This document shows positions 29,155 through 39,772 of a DNA stretch of 64,000 nt, in pieces (within the stretch, counting starts at the first letter, position 1; every line of letters begins with the position of its first letter). Position numbers and translations under genes: made by a program. This DNA is from Symbiodinium natans (taxonomy: Eukaryota > Sar > Dinophyceae > Suessiales > Symbiodiniaceae): positions 485,741 through 549,740 of the forward strand of contig CAJNDS010002612.1 in assembly GCA_905221605.1 (NCBI GenBank), read 5' to 3'. Under the pieces are notes generated by a model, which did no database searches, had not been told where the DNA came from, and saw nothing but the letters and a program-made list of their open reading frames with translations.

Positions 29155-31917
29155 TTGATGGTGCGTGCAACACTTCTTCAGGCAGGTGAATCGATGGACT
29201 CGGGAACAACCGTCGCAGCTCAGTGCTTAAAGTCTAATTTTTTGGAGAAACAACAGTATGCTGTTTTTCTGCTTGATGAAATTATTCCTGTTCTGAGTTT
29301 GCCGAGAGAATTTAGGAGATGGAATCGAGCCCGTGCTAGCGATTATCTAGGAGGTATGCTTCCTCCTTTGGCGGACTATGTGGAACTGCCGACAATTTAT
29401 CAGGCTTGTTCTACAGTTCGACGCGCTCGCATCTTCTTTTTCGGGAAACGCTTCAACTCCATCATTGCAATCCAGCCAGGGGAGGTTCCTATGGATGTTG
29501 CGTCAACTGCATACGACAATGACAGGTTCGGCTGCCAAGTGTTGCCTGCAGTGCCGTTTGACAGGACTTTGCGAACGCTGATGTTTCTATCGGTGCCATT
29601 CTTTCCATCTGGCAATCAAAGAATTTACTTTTGTTTGTTTGAGATTGGTTTTTCCGGCGTTGACGATGGAATTGTCGTTCCTTTTCTGCCGTATCCGAGT
29701 TGGGAAGGCATCTGGTCTTACCTCCAGATTGCCTACGGATATGTGAAGCCAGTCAGCAGCAGATTTCGCATCGAAGTTGGAGAATGTACATTCGAAGAAT
29801 GCGACGATATTTCCTGGATTCCGAACTGCTGCCTTGCACGCATTACGAGTCATGAAGATTCCCCACAAATTGCTTTACCTCCCTGGCACGGGTCTGACCT
29901 GCGCTGGCCACGAACTGAAGAACTTTTTGTTCGCTTGTATCAATGCGAAGCCATGATGCAGAAAATTGCGTTGTGCAGAAGCCGACAACGTTGCGCAGCC
30001 TGCGGCAGAACGAAGAACCCTAATTTCGATTGCATTGCATACATGACCAAGGCCAAGCAAGGATCTTTAGGTGAGGCTTGTGGCGTCCAGTGTGCCGATA
30101 TTTCGCACGTGGTGAGAGTCAACAAGGGCAGCAGCACCTTGTCGCACGAAATATCCGTGCCTTTGTGCATCCATCCGATGCTCATCACTTTATTTCTTGG
30201 TGCTGTTCACGCAAATGGACACGAGCATGTAAATTTCGAGCTTCTCCCAGGCTCCACTATCGAAAAACCTATCTGGAAGGAGGCAGCAACCGTCGGTGGG
30301 TTCAGTGTCATCCAAGGCCTGTCGGGCGACCCTCCGCCTGTGAAGGACAATGCGCCCGAGCATAGTTCGGATTATCTGGGAGGAAGCCTTCCACTGGACA
30401 TCATGCGAGATCTAACTTTGTTTTACTTTTCGCCTTCACATTTGCAGGTTCTGGCAGCGACATGTCCAACACTGAGGGACATTGTCAGGGACGTACGTCG
30501 ATGGCGGAACCGAGTGATCTATCTGGATGACGCTGAGTTTCACGATCGCTCGGTCTTGAATTCCATCTTGCCAGTCTGCAGCATCGCAAGTGCTGTGACA
30601 GTTCGATGCAGACAGCTTTGTCTTTTCACGACGATGCCGAACAATGTCTATGTCAGTGCTCCACTCGAACGCATTCACATACCTCCCGGCGCCGGCACTA
30701 CCATGTGCGGCTTCCGTTCCGCAGGACCGCTCATGGGAAGAGCCATCTTCGACGTCGTGCTGCCGCCTTCTGTGTGCGGACTCTACTTGGGTGTCCGCGA
30801 GTGGAGAGGCGCCAAGCAGTCCTACTGCAGAATAGACAACTTATTTAGAAACAACACCACGTGGTCCTATGGCCTGAACGGCGAAATGCCTCGCCCCCAT
30901 CGCGGACGTGAGCGCCACCAACTGTTCCCCAACACGCCCAACAAGTTTGAATTGGAGTGGAGCAGTCATGTTCTTGAGGTCGCGCTCAATGGCGTGGGTG
31001 TCAGCAGGGTCAGCACGACTCCGGACGGCATGGAGATAGCGCCTCCGCTGGCTGAAGTATTCATCTGGACTTTTCAGCGAGCAAGCCAAGCTAATGCATT
31101 GCCACGCGTTTCCTCCAGACCGTCTCCGCTTTTTCGCACAGCGACAGTCAAATGTGGCATATGTTCGCAGACTCGATGCATTACAACCTCACGTTTCTGT
31201 GTCTGCCAGACATGTTCGACCTGGATTTGCCATCGACACGTGCAGCAGTCTCCGGATAGGATGTGTCCTGTGTGTCCTGCACAGCTGCGAGATTATTTAG
31301 GCGGCAGCAGTTCTGTAGGTGCGCTCTACCGAGATATTGGCAATGTGCCGCCTCGCGCCGACTCATTTTTTTCTGCCTTGACTGTCTTGAGACAGGAGAA
31401 TGCTCCGTATTTGCCTGCAGACACGCACGACGGCTGCAGTGTGCCGCCGCAGAGCAGCCTCACATCGAAGTCACACATGGTCGTGGACAGGCTACTAAGC
31501 CAGCATGCCGATGTGTTCGCTGACATGCCTCTGGCGGTTTACTTGTTGCCGCACCCAGCTGAGCGACCTAACATGGCAAAAAAACAATGGGAAACTTTGC
31601 TTTGCCGCGCAAGGAACACAGTGGACATGCTGCACCAGCGTCAAGACGTAATTCTTTACCACTACATCCACGCTCACGCGCAGAAACTTGCATCTGAGCA
31701 AAGACAATTCATGCAGAGTTTTCCTCATCCAGCCGCTGCGGTATCTGCTAGAGAATGGAGAATGACAGCCCTGAAATTTGCCTTGGAAGTGCATGTTCGA
31801 CTGGCAGCTGCGCTATCGGAAAGGTCAAGCAAGCCTCGACGACACGCCAGTTTAGAAAACCTGCTGTCTGAGTCAATTTTACATTCGGTTTGGTGTTTAT
31901 TCATTCAGCTGATATAG
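29155..31917 (+). CDS. 920-residue protein with F-box-like and RING-like parts, DYLGG motifs
   Basis: Long open frame without a recognised full-length family. A helix pair at about 410-450 (LPLDIMRDLTLFYFSPSHLQVLAATC) resembles an F-box. Residues 665-710 form a RING-like Cys/His cluster (CGICSQTRC, CVCQTC, CHRHV, CPVC). Another Cys pair lies near 282 (CAACGRTKN). The pentamer DYLGG occurs at residues 63, 406 and 713, dividing the product into blocks; a DYCGG follows at 32185. F-box and RING parts suggest ubiquitin-type function, and the repeated pentamer suggests proteolytic cleavage; both are inference. The start is uncertain: the ATG at 29194 or a splice acceptor near 29184 are alternatives. 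The last residues (SVWCLFIQLI) may be intron read-through. Confidence 0.6.
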   Translation: MMVRATLLQAGESMDSGTTVAAQCLKSNFLEKQQYAVFLLDEIIPVLSLPREFRRWNRARASDYLGGMLPPLADYVELPTIYQACSTVRRARIFFFGKRFNSIIAIQPGEVPMDVASTAYDNDRFGCQVLPAVPFDRTLRTLMFLSVPFFPSGNQRIYFCLFEIGFSGVDDGIVVPFLPYPSWEGIWSYLQIAYGYVKPVSSRFRIEVGECTFEECDDISWIPNCCLARITSHEDSPQIALPPWHGSDLRWPRTEELFVRLYQCEAMMQKIALCRSRQRCAACGRTKNPNFDCIAYMTKAKQGSLGEACGVQCADISHVVRVNKGSSTLSHEISVPLCIHPMLITLFLGAVHANGHEHVNFELLPGSTIEKPIWKEAATVGGFSVIQGLSGDPPPVKDNAPEHSSDYLGGSLPLDIMRDLTLFYFSPSHLQVLAATCPTLRDIVRDVRRWRNRVIYLDDAEFHDRSVLNSILPVCSIASAVTVRCRQLCLFTTMPNNVYVSAPLERIHIPPGAGTTMCGFRSAGPLMGRAIFDVVLPPSVCGLYLGVREWRGAKQSYCRIDNLFRNNTTWSYGLNGEMPRPHRGRERHQLFPNTPNKFELEWSSHVLEVALNGVGVSRVSTTPDGMEIAPPLAEVFIWTFQRASQANALPRVSSRPSPLFRTATVKCGICSQTRCITTSRFCVCQTCSTWICHRHVQQSPDRMCPVCPAQLRDYLGGSSSVGALYRDIGNVPPRADSFFSALTVLRQENAPYLPADTHDGCSVPPQSSLTSKSHMVVDRLLSQHADVFADMPLAVYLLPHPAERPNMAKKQWETLLCRARNTVDMLHQRQDVILYHYIHAHAQKLASEQRQFMQSFPHPAAAVSAREWRMTALKFALEVHVRLAAALSERSSKPRRHASLENLLSESILHSVWCLFIQLI

Positions 31918-32351
31918 TGCCTCTTTGTTTGCGCGCGCACAGCAAGTACGCAGCTCAGGACCGTCCATCGATGTCAGCTTCGCCACAGGTGACGGAAAGT
32001 CCTGCCTCTGTGGCTGGTTTAAATTAACAACATTTGCACTGATTTTTTTCCAGTAAAGAAATGTTTGGAGAGTGGGTGAACTTCGGCCGTAGTTTTGTTT
32101 GAAGACTTCCTTTGACCTGTCGTTCTAGTAAAATCCCGAATGTTTGTTATTAGCGTGCTGCGGCCCCAAGTCTATTGCCTGCAGGACTACTGTGGTGGAT
32201 CATCGGATGCCATGGATGTAGTCGAAATGTCTGATGGGAGTTCCGCCTTCGGCAGTGACTTGCGCATGGTGAATCATAATTATTTCATATTCTGGCCGAA
32301 AAGCGCAAAAAAGTATGTGCAAGTTCATACGTCAGTTTTGTTTGACGAACG
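31918..32351 (+). other. Intron(s) and a small exon with a DYCGG motif
   Basis: Between the 920-residue frame and the nuclease exon. An acceptor-like CTGCAG ends at 32184, followed by a short frame starting DYCGGSSDAMDVVEM, matching the DYLGG motif of the preceding protein. It probably ends near a GTGAATCATAA donor at about 32268. The rest looks like intron sequence. Confidence 0.4.
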
Positions 32352-32606
32352 ATGAGCCCGAAGACGAGCCGAGGTTGGTGGGAGCGGCCACTTCCTGACC
32401 TTGTGGGAAGCGTACTTGGCCTGACCAAACCGAGACATCCGATATTTGTACTTCCCGCAGATCCCCAGACCTCGAGTCCGGAGGAGCTGTCACCTTGCAC
32501 TGCCTTGGCGGAGATCAACTCGCATCCGCTCGACGCTAGAATACGGTTCGAGCCTAACGGCCACGTGTATTTCTTCGACGAGAAGAAAATCGACACCAGC
32601 GCATCC
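32352..32606 (+). CDS. Nuclease gene, N-terminal exon
   Basis: The frame encodes a Pro-rich start and then NSHPLDARIRFEPNGHVYFFD, the kind of segment that precedes RecB-like nucleases in some virus-like proteins. It ends at the codons for SAS at 32606; the protein continues sensibly as VTTLIHSY at 32700. The ATG at 32352 may be internal to a longer exon. Confidence 0.55.
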
Positions 32607-32699
32607 TGCATATATTTTGCTTTGCTTGGTATTGACCATTTTGTGTTTGAGAATTAGGAGGATAATGTAAGTGATCAGAGAGGTGACTCAGTCGGGCAG
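32607..32699 (+). other. Predicted 93-bp intron, non-canonical 5' border
   Basis: Begins TGCATATATT and ends TCGGGCAG. Removing it joins two frames in phase 0 to give a continuous nuclease N-terminus. The 5' side has GC rather than GT one base in; GC donors are common in dinoflagellates. The border is uncertain by one base. Confidence 0.55.
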
Positions 32700-33908
32700 G
32701 TAACTACTTTGATTCATTCCTACGCGCAAGAGTTCGAGCCGGATGTTGCAATAGAGAAAATGAAAAGCAGCAGGAACTGGCCGCGCCCGGAGTACATGAT
32801 CAGCGAGTACAACGTCGGAATCATCAGAGCCCTGCTCAGTGCATGCTCGCAGGATGTAGTTGGTAGCCTGATGGAAATGCTGGAAAACGCAGCCACTACG
32901 AAGGAACAGCTCTGCCAAGAGGTACAGAGGCTCAGAGACCATGTTCACTGCTGGCAAGATTTAATAAAAGAATTTGTGCTTACTGATGGTGAAATTTTGA
33001 AAGCATGGAGTTGCAACAGCTTGAGAGCTTGCACAGCTGGGACTTGGATGCACGCGATGTTCGAGCACGCGTTGAACGGTTTCGACATCCGTCCCGGCTG
33101 CATGTCAAGGGAGCTCTCGATGTGTTTGCGATTTCTCTGTGACATGGCCAACGAATTTCCGAAGCTGCGAATCTATCGTACTGAATGGGTTATTCATGCG
33201 AAGCAGGAGGACCTAGCAGGCTCGATCGATGCAGTGTTTATAGACGAGGATGACAACAAGCTCTTGCTTGTGGACTGGAAAAGATCGCCAAAGCTGCCGT
33301 CAAAATATAACAGTTATGGACGGCGCATGCTGGGTCCTCTGTCGCTCGTCCCGGACTGTCAGGGACAGCATTACCGGCTCCAGTTGAATATTTACAAGTG
33401 GATTCTCACACAATATTATTCAAAAGAAGTCAAGAGTATGACGGTGGTGTCCACGGCGCCGGATGCTTCCGGAGAACCTTTTGTGGACGACGTTCCAGAT
33501 ATGCAGGGCATCGTGAGTACACTTATGTCCGGCAGACGTCCAGAAAGAATTGCTAGCAAAACTTCTGGTCCGGATTTGGAGCAGTTCGAGTCGGATCAGG
33601 ACGAGCAGCACGAGCCGGACATCGAGAATGACCCCGCACTGTTGCCCTCGGTGGACGGCAAACACGCGAAGCAGTCTGAATCTGCTGCGCGTGAACTGCC
33701 GTCGACAATTCCATTTGATGTTGTTCTTCCCAGTAAGCGTGAATCGCAGCCAGATTCACACGCGATTCGACCACTACGACCAACAGGCACCATCACGGAT
33801 CTCGTGGAGGCTGTCGAAGACGAGGAAGAAGAAGTCCCGCAGGCCATGAAAAAAAGACGCTTGCTGCCCGGTGCTGACTCTTCCGCCAAGCTTTTCAGCG
33901 ATTTTTTT
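32700..33908 (+). CDS. PD-(D/E)XK (RecB/Cas4-like) nuclease domain
   Basis: PD-(D/E)XK nucleases cut DNA with a metal-binding Asp and Glu/Asp plus Lys. Visible parts: a helix with MHAMFEHALNG, then GSIDAVFIDEDD with the first Asp, LLLVDWKRS giving the D-x-K pair, and QHYRLQLNIYKWIL, the QxxxY-type motif of RecB-like and Cas4-like nucleases. The C-terminal 150 residues are acidic and low-complexity, a likely linker. The frame stays open to 34004, but the downstream product continues in the -1 frame from a T7 run at 33902-33908, so this domain is probably the N-terminal part of a polyprotein with the polymerase and transposase. The nuclease could process replication or transposition intermediates. 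Confidence 0.75.
33902..33908 (+). promoter_or_regulatory. T TTT TTT slippery heptamer, candidate -1 frameshift site
   Basis: Seven T residues placed so that zero-frame codons are GAT TTT TTT. Re-reading the last T shifts to the -1 frame, which is then open for 1343 residues. The phase and direction fit an X XXY YYZ slip site. A missing T in the assembled homopolymer would give the same picture. Confidence 0.5.
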
Positions 33909-36900
33909 CGAAAAGCAGCAAGAAGGCATCATCCGTGCTGGACGCTTATGAGCCAGATGTACGACAAGGCAACTACATCAGAGTGCATACGGATTCCAGT
34001 CTGAACACTTTGACAGCGAGATTTCCCAATGCAAGCGAGAATTTGCGCCGAATCATATTCGTTGCTGCATCGATGGCGTCAGGCAGAATACCGGAAAAAC
34101 CTATGCTGGCGGACGTGGCTGCGCTTGCGTGGATGATTGAAGGCGGACGACATATCCGGGTACACAAAGGTTTTCTCTACATTTACAACGACGACGGAAG
34201 CTTCCTGCCCTTCACTGGCATACCTTCCCAGGCAGTTCTGCACCGTGTCTCCTTTTTCTTCAACGTTCTGGAGGGTGTTTTTCGCAGACTGCGAGACACG
34301 GTGCGCAAAGAAGCAGATGCGCTCGCCAATGCCATTATGGCAGATCGTCAAAATTTCGCTTCTGATGATGACTTCTTTGCTTCCTGTACAAGTGCTGCGG
34401 CGCGACGCCCGGGCAACATCGACGTCGACGCCAGACTTGACAATCCGGAAGGAGAGGACGGCGACCTGGATCATATGCAAGAGAACAATAACGGCGGAAG
34501 CTCAAGTTCTTGGACGCAGGACCTTGCTGACAGATCATTCAAACTCTCATTCGCATTGAAACAGCAGTTTATGCACACCAGAATGGTCGCCCTTATCGTG
34601 GAATGGTGTGAAACGGAGGACGAACGTCGCCCTGCTATTTGTTACGAAGACATTTGCTTTGCGTATGATCTGGCTGATCGCTCGTCTCCGGTAGAAAGAG
34701 TTGTGAAGGGTTCTGCAAACAACTGCTACGTGCACGTGCCACATCCCCTGCTAGATCCAGTTATGCGCAGCAACGAAGAGAGACTCGAGCGCTTCTACAC
34801 GCAGACTTTTTGGGCACAGCATCTGGCTGAAATGTACAAACACAATCACGCTTTCTTTGACCCTAATATCTGGCATCAGGAAGAAGAGTTACGGAAACAA
34901 ATTGAGTCTTTCGCGCGTTGTTTCATTATTACTGGACAGGAAGCGCCCGAGTCTTCGAAGGAGCTGCATACAGACCTTTACAAGAAAACAATGTCCGCCG
35001 ACGGAATAATGGGGCGAAAGCCGTATGGATATACAACACGAATGTTTTCCGTGACTGGCTGGAAGAGATTGGAAGTCAATCGCATCATGGCATTTCTTGG
35101 TGTGACCCTGGAGAATTTCAATTCCATGCTGCGAAGAGGCTTCATATGGAAGCCCATGGCAAGATTCGTTCACAAACAGTTTCTGAAAAATTATCCAGAT
35201 CACGAAAAGGATGGCATATTCGAGAGCGATCCTACTCTCAGCAAGTTCCTTGCAACATCGCAAGCTTCTATTGCCGGACTGCGATTTCAATGGGCTTTCG
35301 AAGAAAGTCACAGCAAGGATACGTGCTACCAGCTGATCGAGGACTATGCCAATGGAGGGGACCGGTACCTGACGGAAGACACTTTACGTACGGCCTGCGG
35401 TCTGCCTGTACGCCAGCGTCACGAACAGGCAGAGGCAGGACTTGCGGCAGTCGTGAACGTCGACGAGGGCAACGACAAGAATGCAGATGACAAGGAAAGT
35501 TCGTGGCAACATTTGCTGGAGTTCTGGCTCAGGAAGATGTCTGATTCTTGCATTGAAACTCTGACGTATCATACATTCAAAAATACATCAATGAAAGACG
35601 TGCAAGTTCCGAATTTTCCCAAGGATCAGTTATGGGACCAACTGCAACAAGAAGAACTGTTCGTGGAGGCTTTGGTGAAGCACAAGACTAGCAAAAAAAA
35701 GGCAGGTGCTCTCATTCCGAAGTTCAAGTTCAAGACGCAGCTCCATGATATATGCAAGAAGAATGCGGATGCTCAGCAGATGACCTTCACAGAAGAGCAC
35801 GACATTGCGAAGCTAAAGGAATATGCCTTCCAGCACGTTTCCCGTGCAAGAAATGCGGACACTCTGCGATCATTTTTTCAGCAGTGCTTGAAACCTTCGT
35901 CCACTACGAAAGCCGGTAGAAAAACCGCTGCAGACGCGAGTAATGTCAAGGCAATCAAGGAGTCGCTCAATAAGCTGAATTCCCATGAAAATACAATCAA
36001 CAAGCTGGCTGCGGTGTCTGAACCTGTGCGTCGACAAAAGCGAAGACTTATGGGCAAGACTTCCGAAGAAAAGCAACTTGCTGATGATGCAAGTCCAACT
36101 CGTGTGAGCAAGGAAGTGCAATACCACTATTCGAATGATCTTCAGTTTTCCGTGCGAGCAAGGAGGTACTCAGAAGCCTATGCTGCTCAAAGCATGTCTC
36201 GAAGACTACAGTCCCAGGTTGTAGAGGGTCACACTGTCGATTTGGATATTTGCAACTGCTGCGTGTCCATTGTTCATCAGGTAATAGCAAAACTTCAACC
36301 GACACCCGCTTTGCCGACTGACTTGCAGACGTTTCTCGACGATCTGGCTCGCAGTAGACAAACTGTCATTCGGCGTCTGGGCCTCACTACGTCGCAAGGG
36401 AAGCAGCTGATCAACAAGATGCTGAACGGCGGGGCCGCGCCGGACAGCCTGAAAGACAACGAAGACATCAAGAAACTTCAAAGGCTGTCTTTGTATTTGA
36501 GATGGATCGCTTGCAATGTGCTGCATGCTGATTACTTGTCTCTGGCAGATGTGGCAAGCAAAACTTACCCCAGTGCAACCATATTCAGTCTCATGTGGAC
36601 ATGTATTGAAGATTGGATACTGGATGTTTGGACATCTCATATTTCCCATGCGAGGCCAGCTCATATATCTTTGCATTTTGATGGTGTGCGCGTCAGCGCG
36701 GATGTCGCGCCCGACTTGGGTGAATTCATTGATGGCTGTCGGAAACACATTCTCGACGTCACTGGCTTTGACGTCGAGATCGCTAGAAAGCAGCCGCAGA
36801 CTGTTTTCCAGTGTATCCGTGACGCGGTCAAGTCTGACGCGGGTGCTCGTCAGGTTCCGGATCTTTTGTGCCGAGAAGGACACTGTATTCCTTGCGCCAT

Positions 36901-37930
36901 GTGGCATGCATTTGGCGGCATTAGATCCGGAGTTGAAACATTGGTGAAGAAGATGCAAGAAGAAGCAACCGAACACCAGCCAAGATATCTCAAGTATGGT
37001 GCGCTTGCCGACGATCTAGGGATTTCCTTGTGCAGCTGTGCGGGACTGCCTCCGGACCACGTGAAGACTTTCCTTTTGCATGCAGAAAACAACGGCAGAC
37101 CACACTGTGTTGCAGCGCAAATGAATACTGATGGCAGTCAGGTGTCAGTCTTCGACGGCTCGAAGCTGTATAAGCTGGGGATCGAAGATTTCAAAAACGC
37201 TGTAAGCGCAGGCACCGACACAAGCACCGTTGCTTGTTTCTGGCAGAAGAAGCACCAGGACAAGCAAGAAATGCAAGTCGTTTTACTTCAGTTGGAGGCC
37301 GGTGCCAGCAGTGATGATGAGTCCTGCAGCCAGCACTCTGAGTCTAACTCGCAGACTCGATCCGCGACATTCTGGGTGGAGGAAGACGGACTGGCGAGTG
37401 TTTCGGATGGGATATTAGATGCAATGGCCAGAGAAGTAGCAGACGTCAAGCAAGACCTTTGCAAAAATAGCATCAGAAGGGAGGGCCGCAGATTATGCCC
37501 TTTCTGTCCATTTAGATCCTTCCGACAGTTGCGGCACTTGCGAACTCACATCGAAAAGCATCACGTCCGATCTGCTCAGTTCGTGTGCTCCGGCACGAAG
37601 CAAGTCAAAATAATTCTGGCGCTGTATGACTTCGCAGCTGCCAGGCAAACACAAGAATCGAGGTACTTACAGGAAAGTGCAGATGTCATGCGTGCCAGCA
37701 TCGAGCCTCCCCTGGAATGTACACTCAGCCACGTGGACAAGACAATTCGCTTGGTTTTGACGGCGTCGGGTCCTCTTTACGTCAACCTGCGCAGCATCGG
37801 TGACGTGCACATGGCTCGACGTGTTCGCAACATCTACTATGACCACAGCTTCGCTGACCTGGTGATGCAGGAAATGATCCTGCAGAGAGCGCGTGTGCCT
37901 CGACAACATCTGCGTTTTCATATGCTCCGG
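33908..37930 (+). CDS. Superfamily-A-like (TV-Pol-type) polymerase, papain-like protease and C2H2 finger
   Basis: Residue numbers count from 33935. Polymerase motifs: A, DLDICN at D769-N774; B, GKQLINKMLNGG at 822-833; C, LHFDG with H914-D916. Their order and spacing resemble the transposon-virus polymerase family related to DNA polymerase A and T7 RNA polymerase; this is inference from motifs. Next comes a papain/C39-like protease: C984 or C987 (HCIPCAMW), H1057 (PHCVAAQ) and D1074 (VSVFDGS), the right order and H-D spacing. A C2H2 finger follows (C1188-x2-C1191-x13-H1205-x3-H1209). The first 700 residues are helical and unrecognised. The chain continues through a GT-AG intron into the transposase part. 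Translation probably enters from the nuclease frame by a -1 shift. Confidence 0.6.
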
Positions 37931-38014
37931 GTAGTATGGATTAGTATCTATTTCATTAGAACATAGGCAGCCAAACTTCAACAGTAGCTTTACTAGTTTT
38001 TGATTTTGCTTCAG
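37931..38014 (+). other. Predicted 84-bp GT-AG intron
   Basis: Starts GTAGTATGG and ends TTTTGCTTCAG with a T-rich 3' end. Removing it joins CTC CGG to GTC AAG in phase 0, linking the C2H2 finger region to the transposase-like domain. Inside it the upstream frame reaches a stop at 37964. Confidence 0.75.
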
Positions 38015-39481
38015 GTCAAGAGCTTGGCAGCTAGATTTCATATTTCTGCTCATGTCCACCGCAACAAGCTTTCCTCGTTGTTGCCGGTGCATGTTCGATA
38101 CTGGCTCCCACTCTTGGAAGACATCGCATTCTCTGATGCATTCTCCCGCAAGATGCAGTCCATGATGGCGCAGCTAGAACTTGACCAGGAGTGGTTTTAT
38201 GTCAGTCTGGACGCAACCCTGAAGACTTGCATGAAGCTCAAAGGTCAAGAATCTTACAGGGCAGAAAAGTCGAAGCGAGATGCGGCGCCCTTTGGCGACG
38301 AGATCGCCTGGCGACGCTTGCTCACCGCAAGAGGTCGTTCAGGAGCCGTCCTCTTGATGCATCCGCTCATTTCGGAGAAATCGGAGCACGTGGTGGAGGC
38401 GCTGGAGCAAGCATTCTCGGAATCTCAACTCCTCATGATGAAGTACGTGGCATCTGATTCACCGTCGCCAAAATTCCACAAAGAGTTGAAACGTGTCTGC
38501 CCCAACATGGAAGCAATGTGCCTGGATCCGGTACATCTCGCCATTGTGTATGAGTACGCACAGTGGAACAAAAAAACCACAGGATCCAAAACTCTCCGGC
38601 GCCTGCTGAACAAATTCACTGTTCGCTGTCCATTAGGATCGACAGATTGGACAAGTGAGTTTTTTATTGGGGAAGTCTCTGAGCCGCTTAACGCAGAGGA
38701 GGAAGAAGCAAGACAACGAGTTCTACCGCCTTGGATGCCCCGCGATCGCGCAAAAGAAATCCTGGCCAACATTGACACGTCTGTGCCGTTCCACACAAGA
38801 TTGGAGTTCATTCTCTCCGTGTCTGCGATTTGCGCACTGCATTGCGAGGAGGTCTCGAGAAAGGTCACCGGTGCCAATAAAGAAGTTTACCGAGTTTTGT
38901 GGTCAGCCTGTGCTCCGGATAGACTAGAATGGTTGATGAACAACGTGCGCGTCCGAATGCGTTGTCCATCAGAGTACATTCCTTTTTTACCCAGTGGCAC
39001 GTCTAGCAACGAGGCCTTGCATGCGGAGTTGAACTCCTGGAACACATCCACTAATGCAATGCACAGGTCGACGTTGACACTGAAATTGCGGTATTATCTC
39101 TACATTAAGATTTTATCACATCATTTGGCCTGCCAGCATCCTATGTCAAGCATTACCTCTGAGAGTGTACTGCTTGCCCGAGCCACGCAGAACTCGCTGT
39201 GGTCGGATGCGGACTGGTTGAAATGGTGTGCAGAACAAAGGACCCCAGGCAAGCAACGCAAGGGCTACTTGCCTCTCGCGAAAATGCGAGCGAAAGAAGA
39301 GGTCCTTGTGCAGCGCTGGATCGCCAAGCGACCAGCTTCAGTGCACAAAGAAGTTAAGAAAAAGGTGCATGTTACCCCGCTGACGGTGCGAAGACGCAAC
39401 ACACTGCGCAGCGCCGGGTCGCAAGAGCACGAACTAAGACCTGCGACTGCTTCGTATTTTTTTGTACAGTTGCAAGTATAG
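38015..39481 (+). CDS. DDE transposase-like C-terminal domain
   Basis: Residue numbers count from 38000. Motifs consistent with an RNase H-fold transposase: D71 (VSLDATLK), D153 (VASDSPSPKF) or D176 (LDPVHL), and E338 in SSNEALHAELNSW, with a long insertion before the Glu as in MULE, hAT and related families. GQESYR, an RxLLTARGRSG stretch and LLMHPLISEKSEHVVEAL lie between. The exact superfamily is not recognised. DDE enzymes cut element ends and join them to target DNA. The frame ends at TAG 39479-39481 after a basic tail. It follows the polymerase and protease through a short intron and probably belongs to the same polypeptide. It looks intact. Confidence 0.62.
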   Translation, partial: VKSLAARFHISAHVHRNKLSSLLPVHVRYWLPLLEDIAFSDAFSRKMQSMMAQLELDQEWFYVSLDATLKTCMKLKGQESYRAEKSKRDAAPFGDEIAWRRLLTARGRSGAVLLMHPLISEKSEHVVEALEQAFSESQLLMMKYVASDSPSPKFHKELKRVCPNMEAMCLDPVHLAIVYEYAQWNKKTTGSKTLRRLLNKFTVRCPLGSTDWTSEFFIGEVSEPLNAEEEEARQRVLPPWMPRDRAKEILANIDTSVPFHTRLEFILSVSAICALHCEEVSRKVTGANKEVYRVLWSACAPDRLEWLMNNVRVRMRCPSEYIPFLPSGTSSNEALHAELNSWNTSTNAMHRSTLTLKLRYYLYIKILSHHLACQHPMSSITSESVLLARATQNSLWSDADWLKWCAEQRTPGKQRKGYLPLAKMRAKEEVLVQRWIAKRPASVHKEVKKKVHVTPLTVRRRNTLRSAGSQEHELRPATASYFFVQLQV

Positions 39482-39772
39482 TGTGCACTGAGACTGAGAT
39501 ATTTCTGCTTTCGAGATAAACAAGTCTGCGTTTGACCAAAGAGATCCGGCATGCAGCTGACGGTTCTTGTAACATCAGTGCAAGTGTTCGCGGCGTGAGA
39601 CTCCGTTGGAGAAGATCCAGGAAAAATGAACCGGTTGCAGAGGATACTCCAGGTTGCACTGAAGAGGCGAGTGTGGTAAGGGGATGGAAGTAGAGTTACT
39701 GGCAGCCTGTGCGAAGTGAAAAAGAAGGACCGCCCACCATAGCAAGTGAAGCAAGTGATTGCCTGAAGCTAT

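Noticed and set aside
29100-29190. IYIDGACNTSSG at about 29146-29187 looks like the start of an RNase HI domain.
   Set aside because: Only the first few residues match; the frame stops at once and the following frame has no RNase H motifs. Probably chance within an intron or exon edge.
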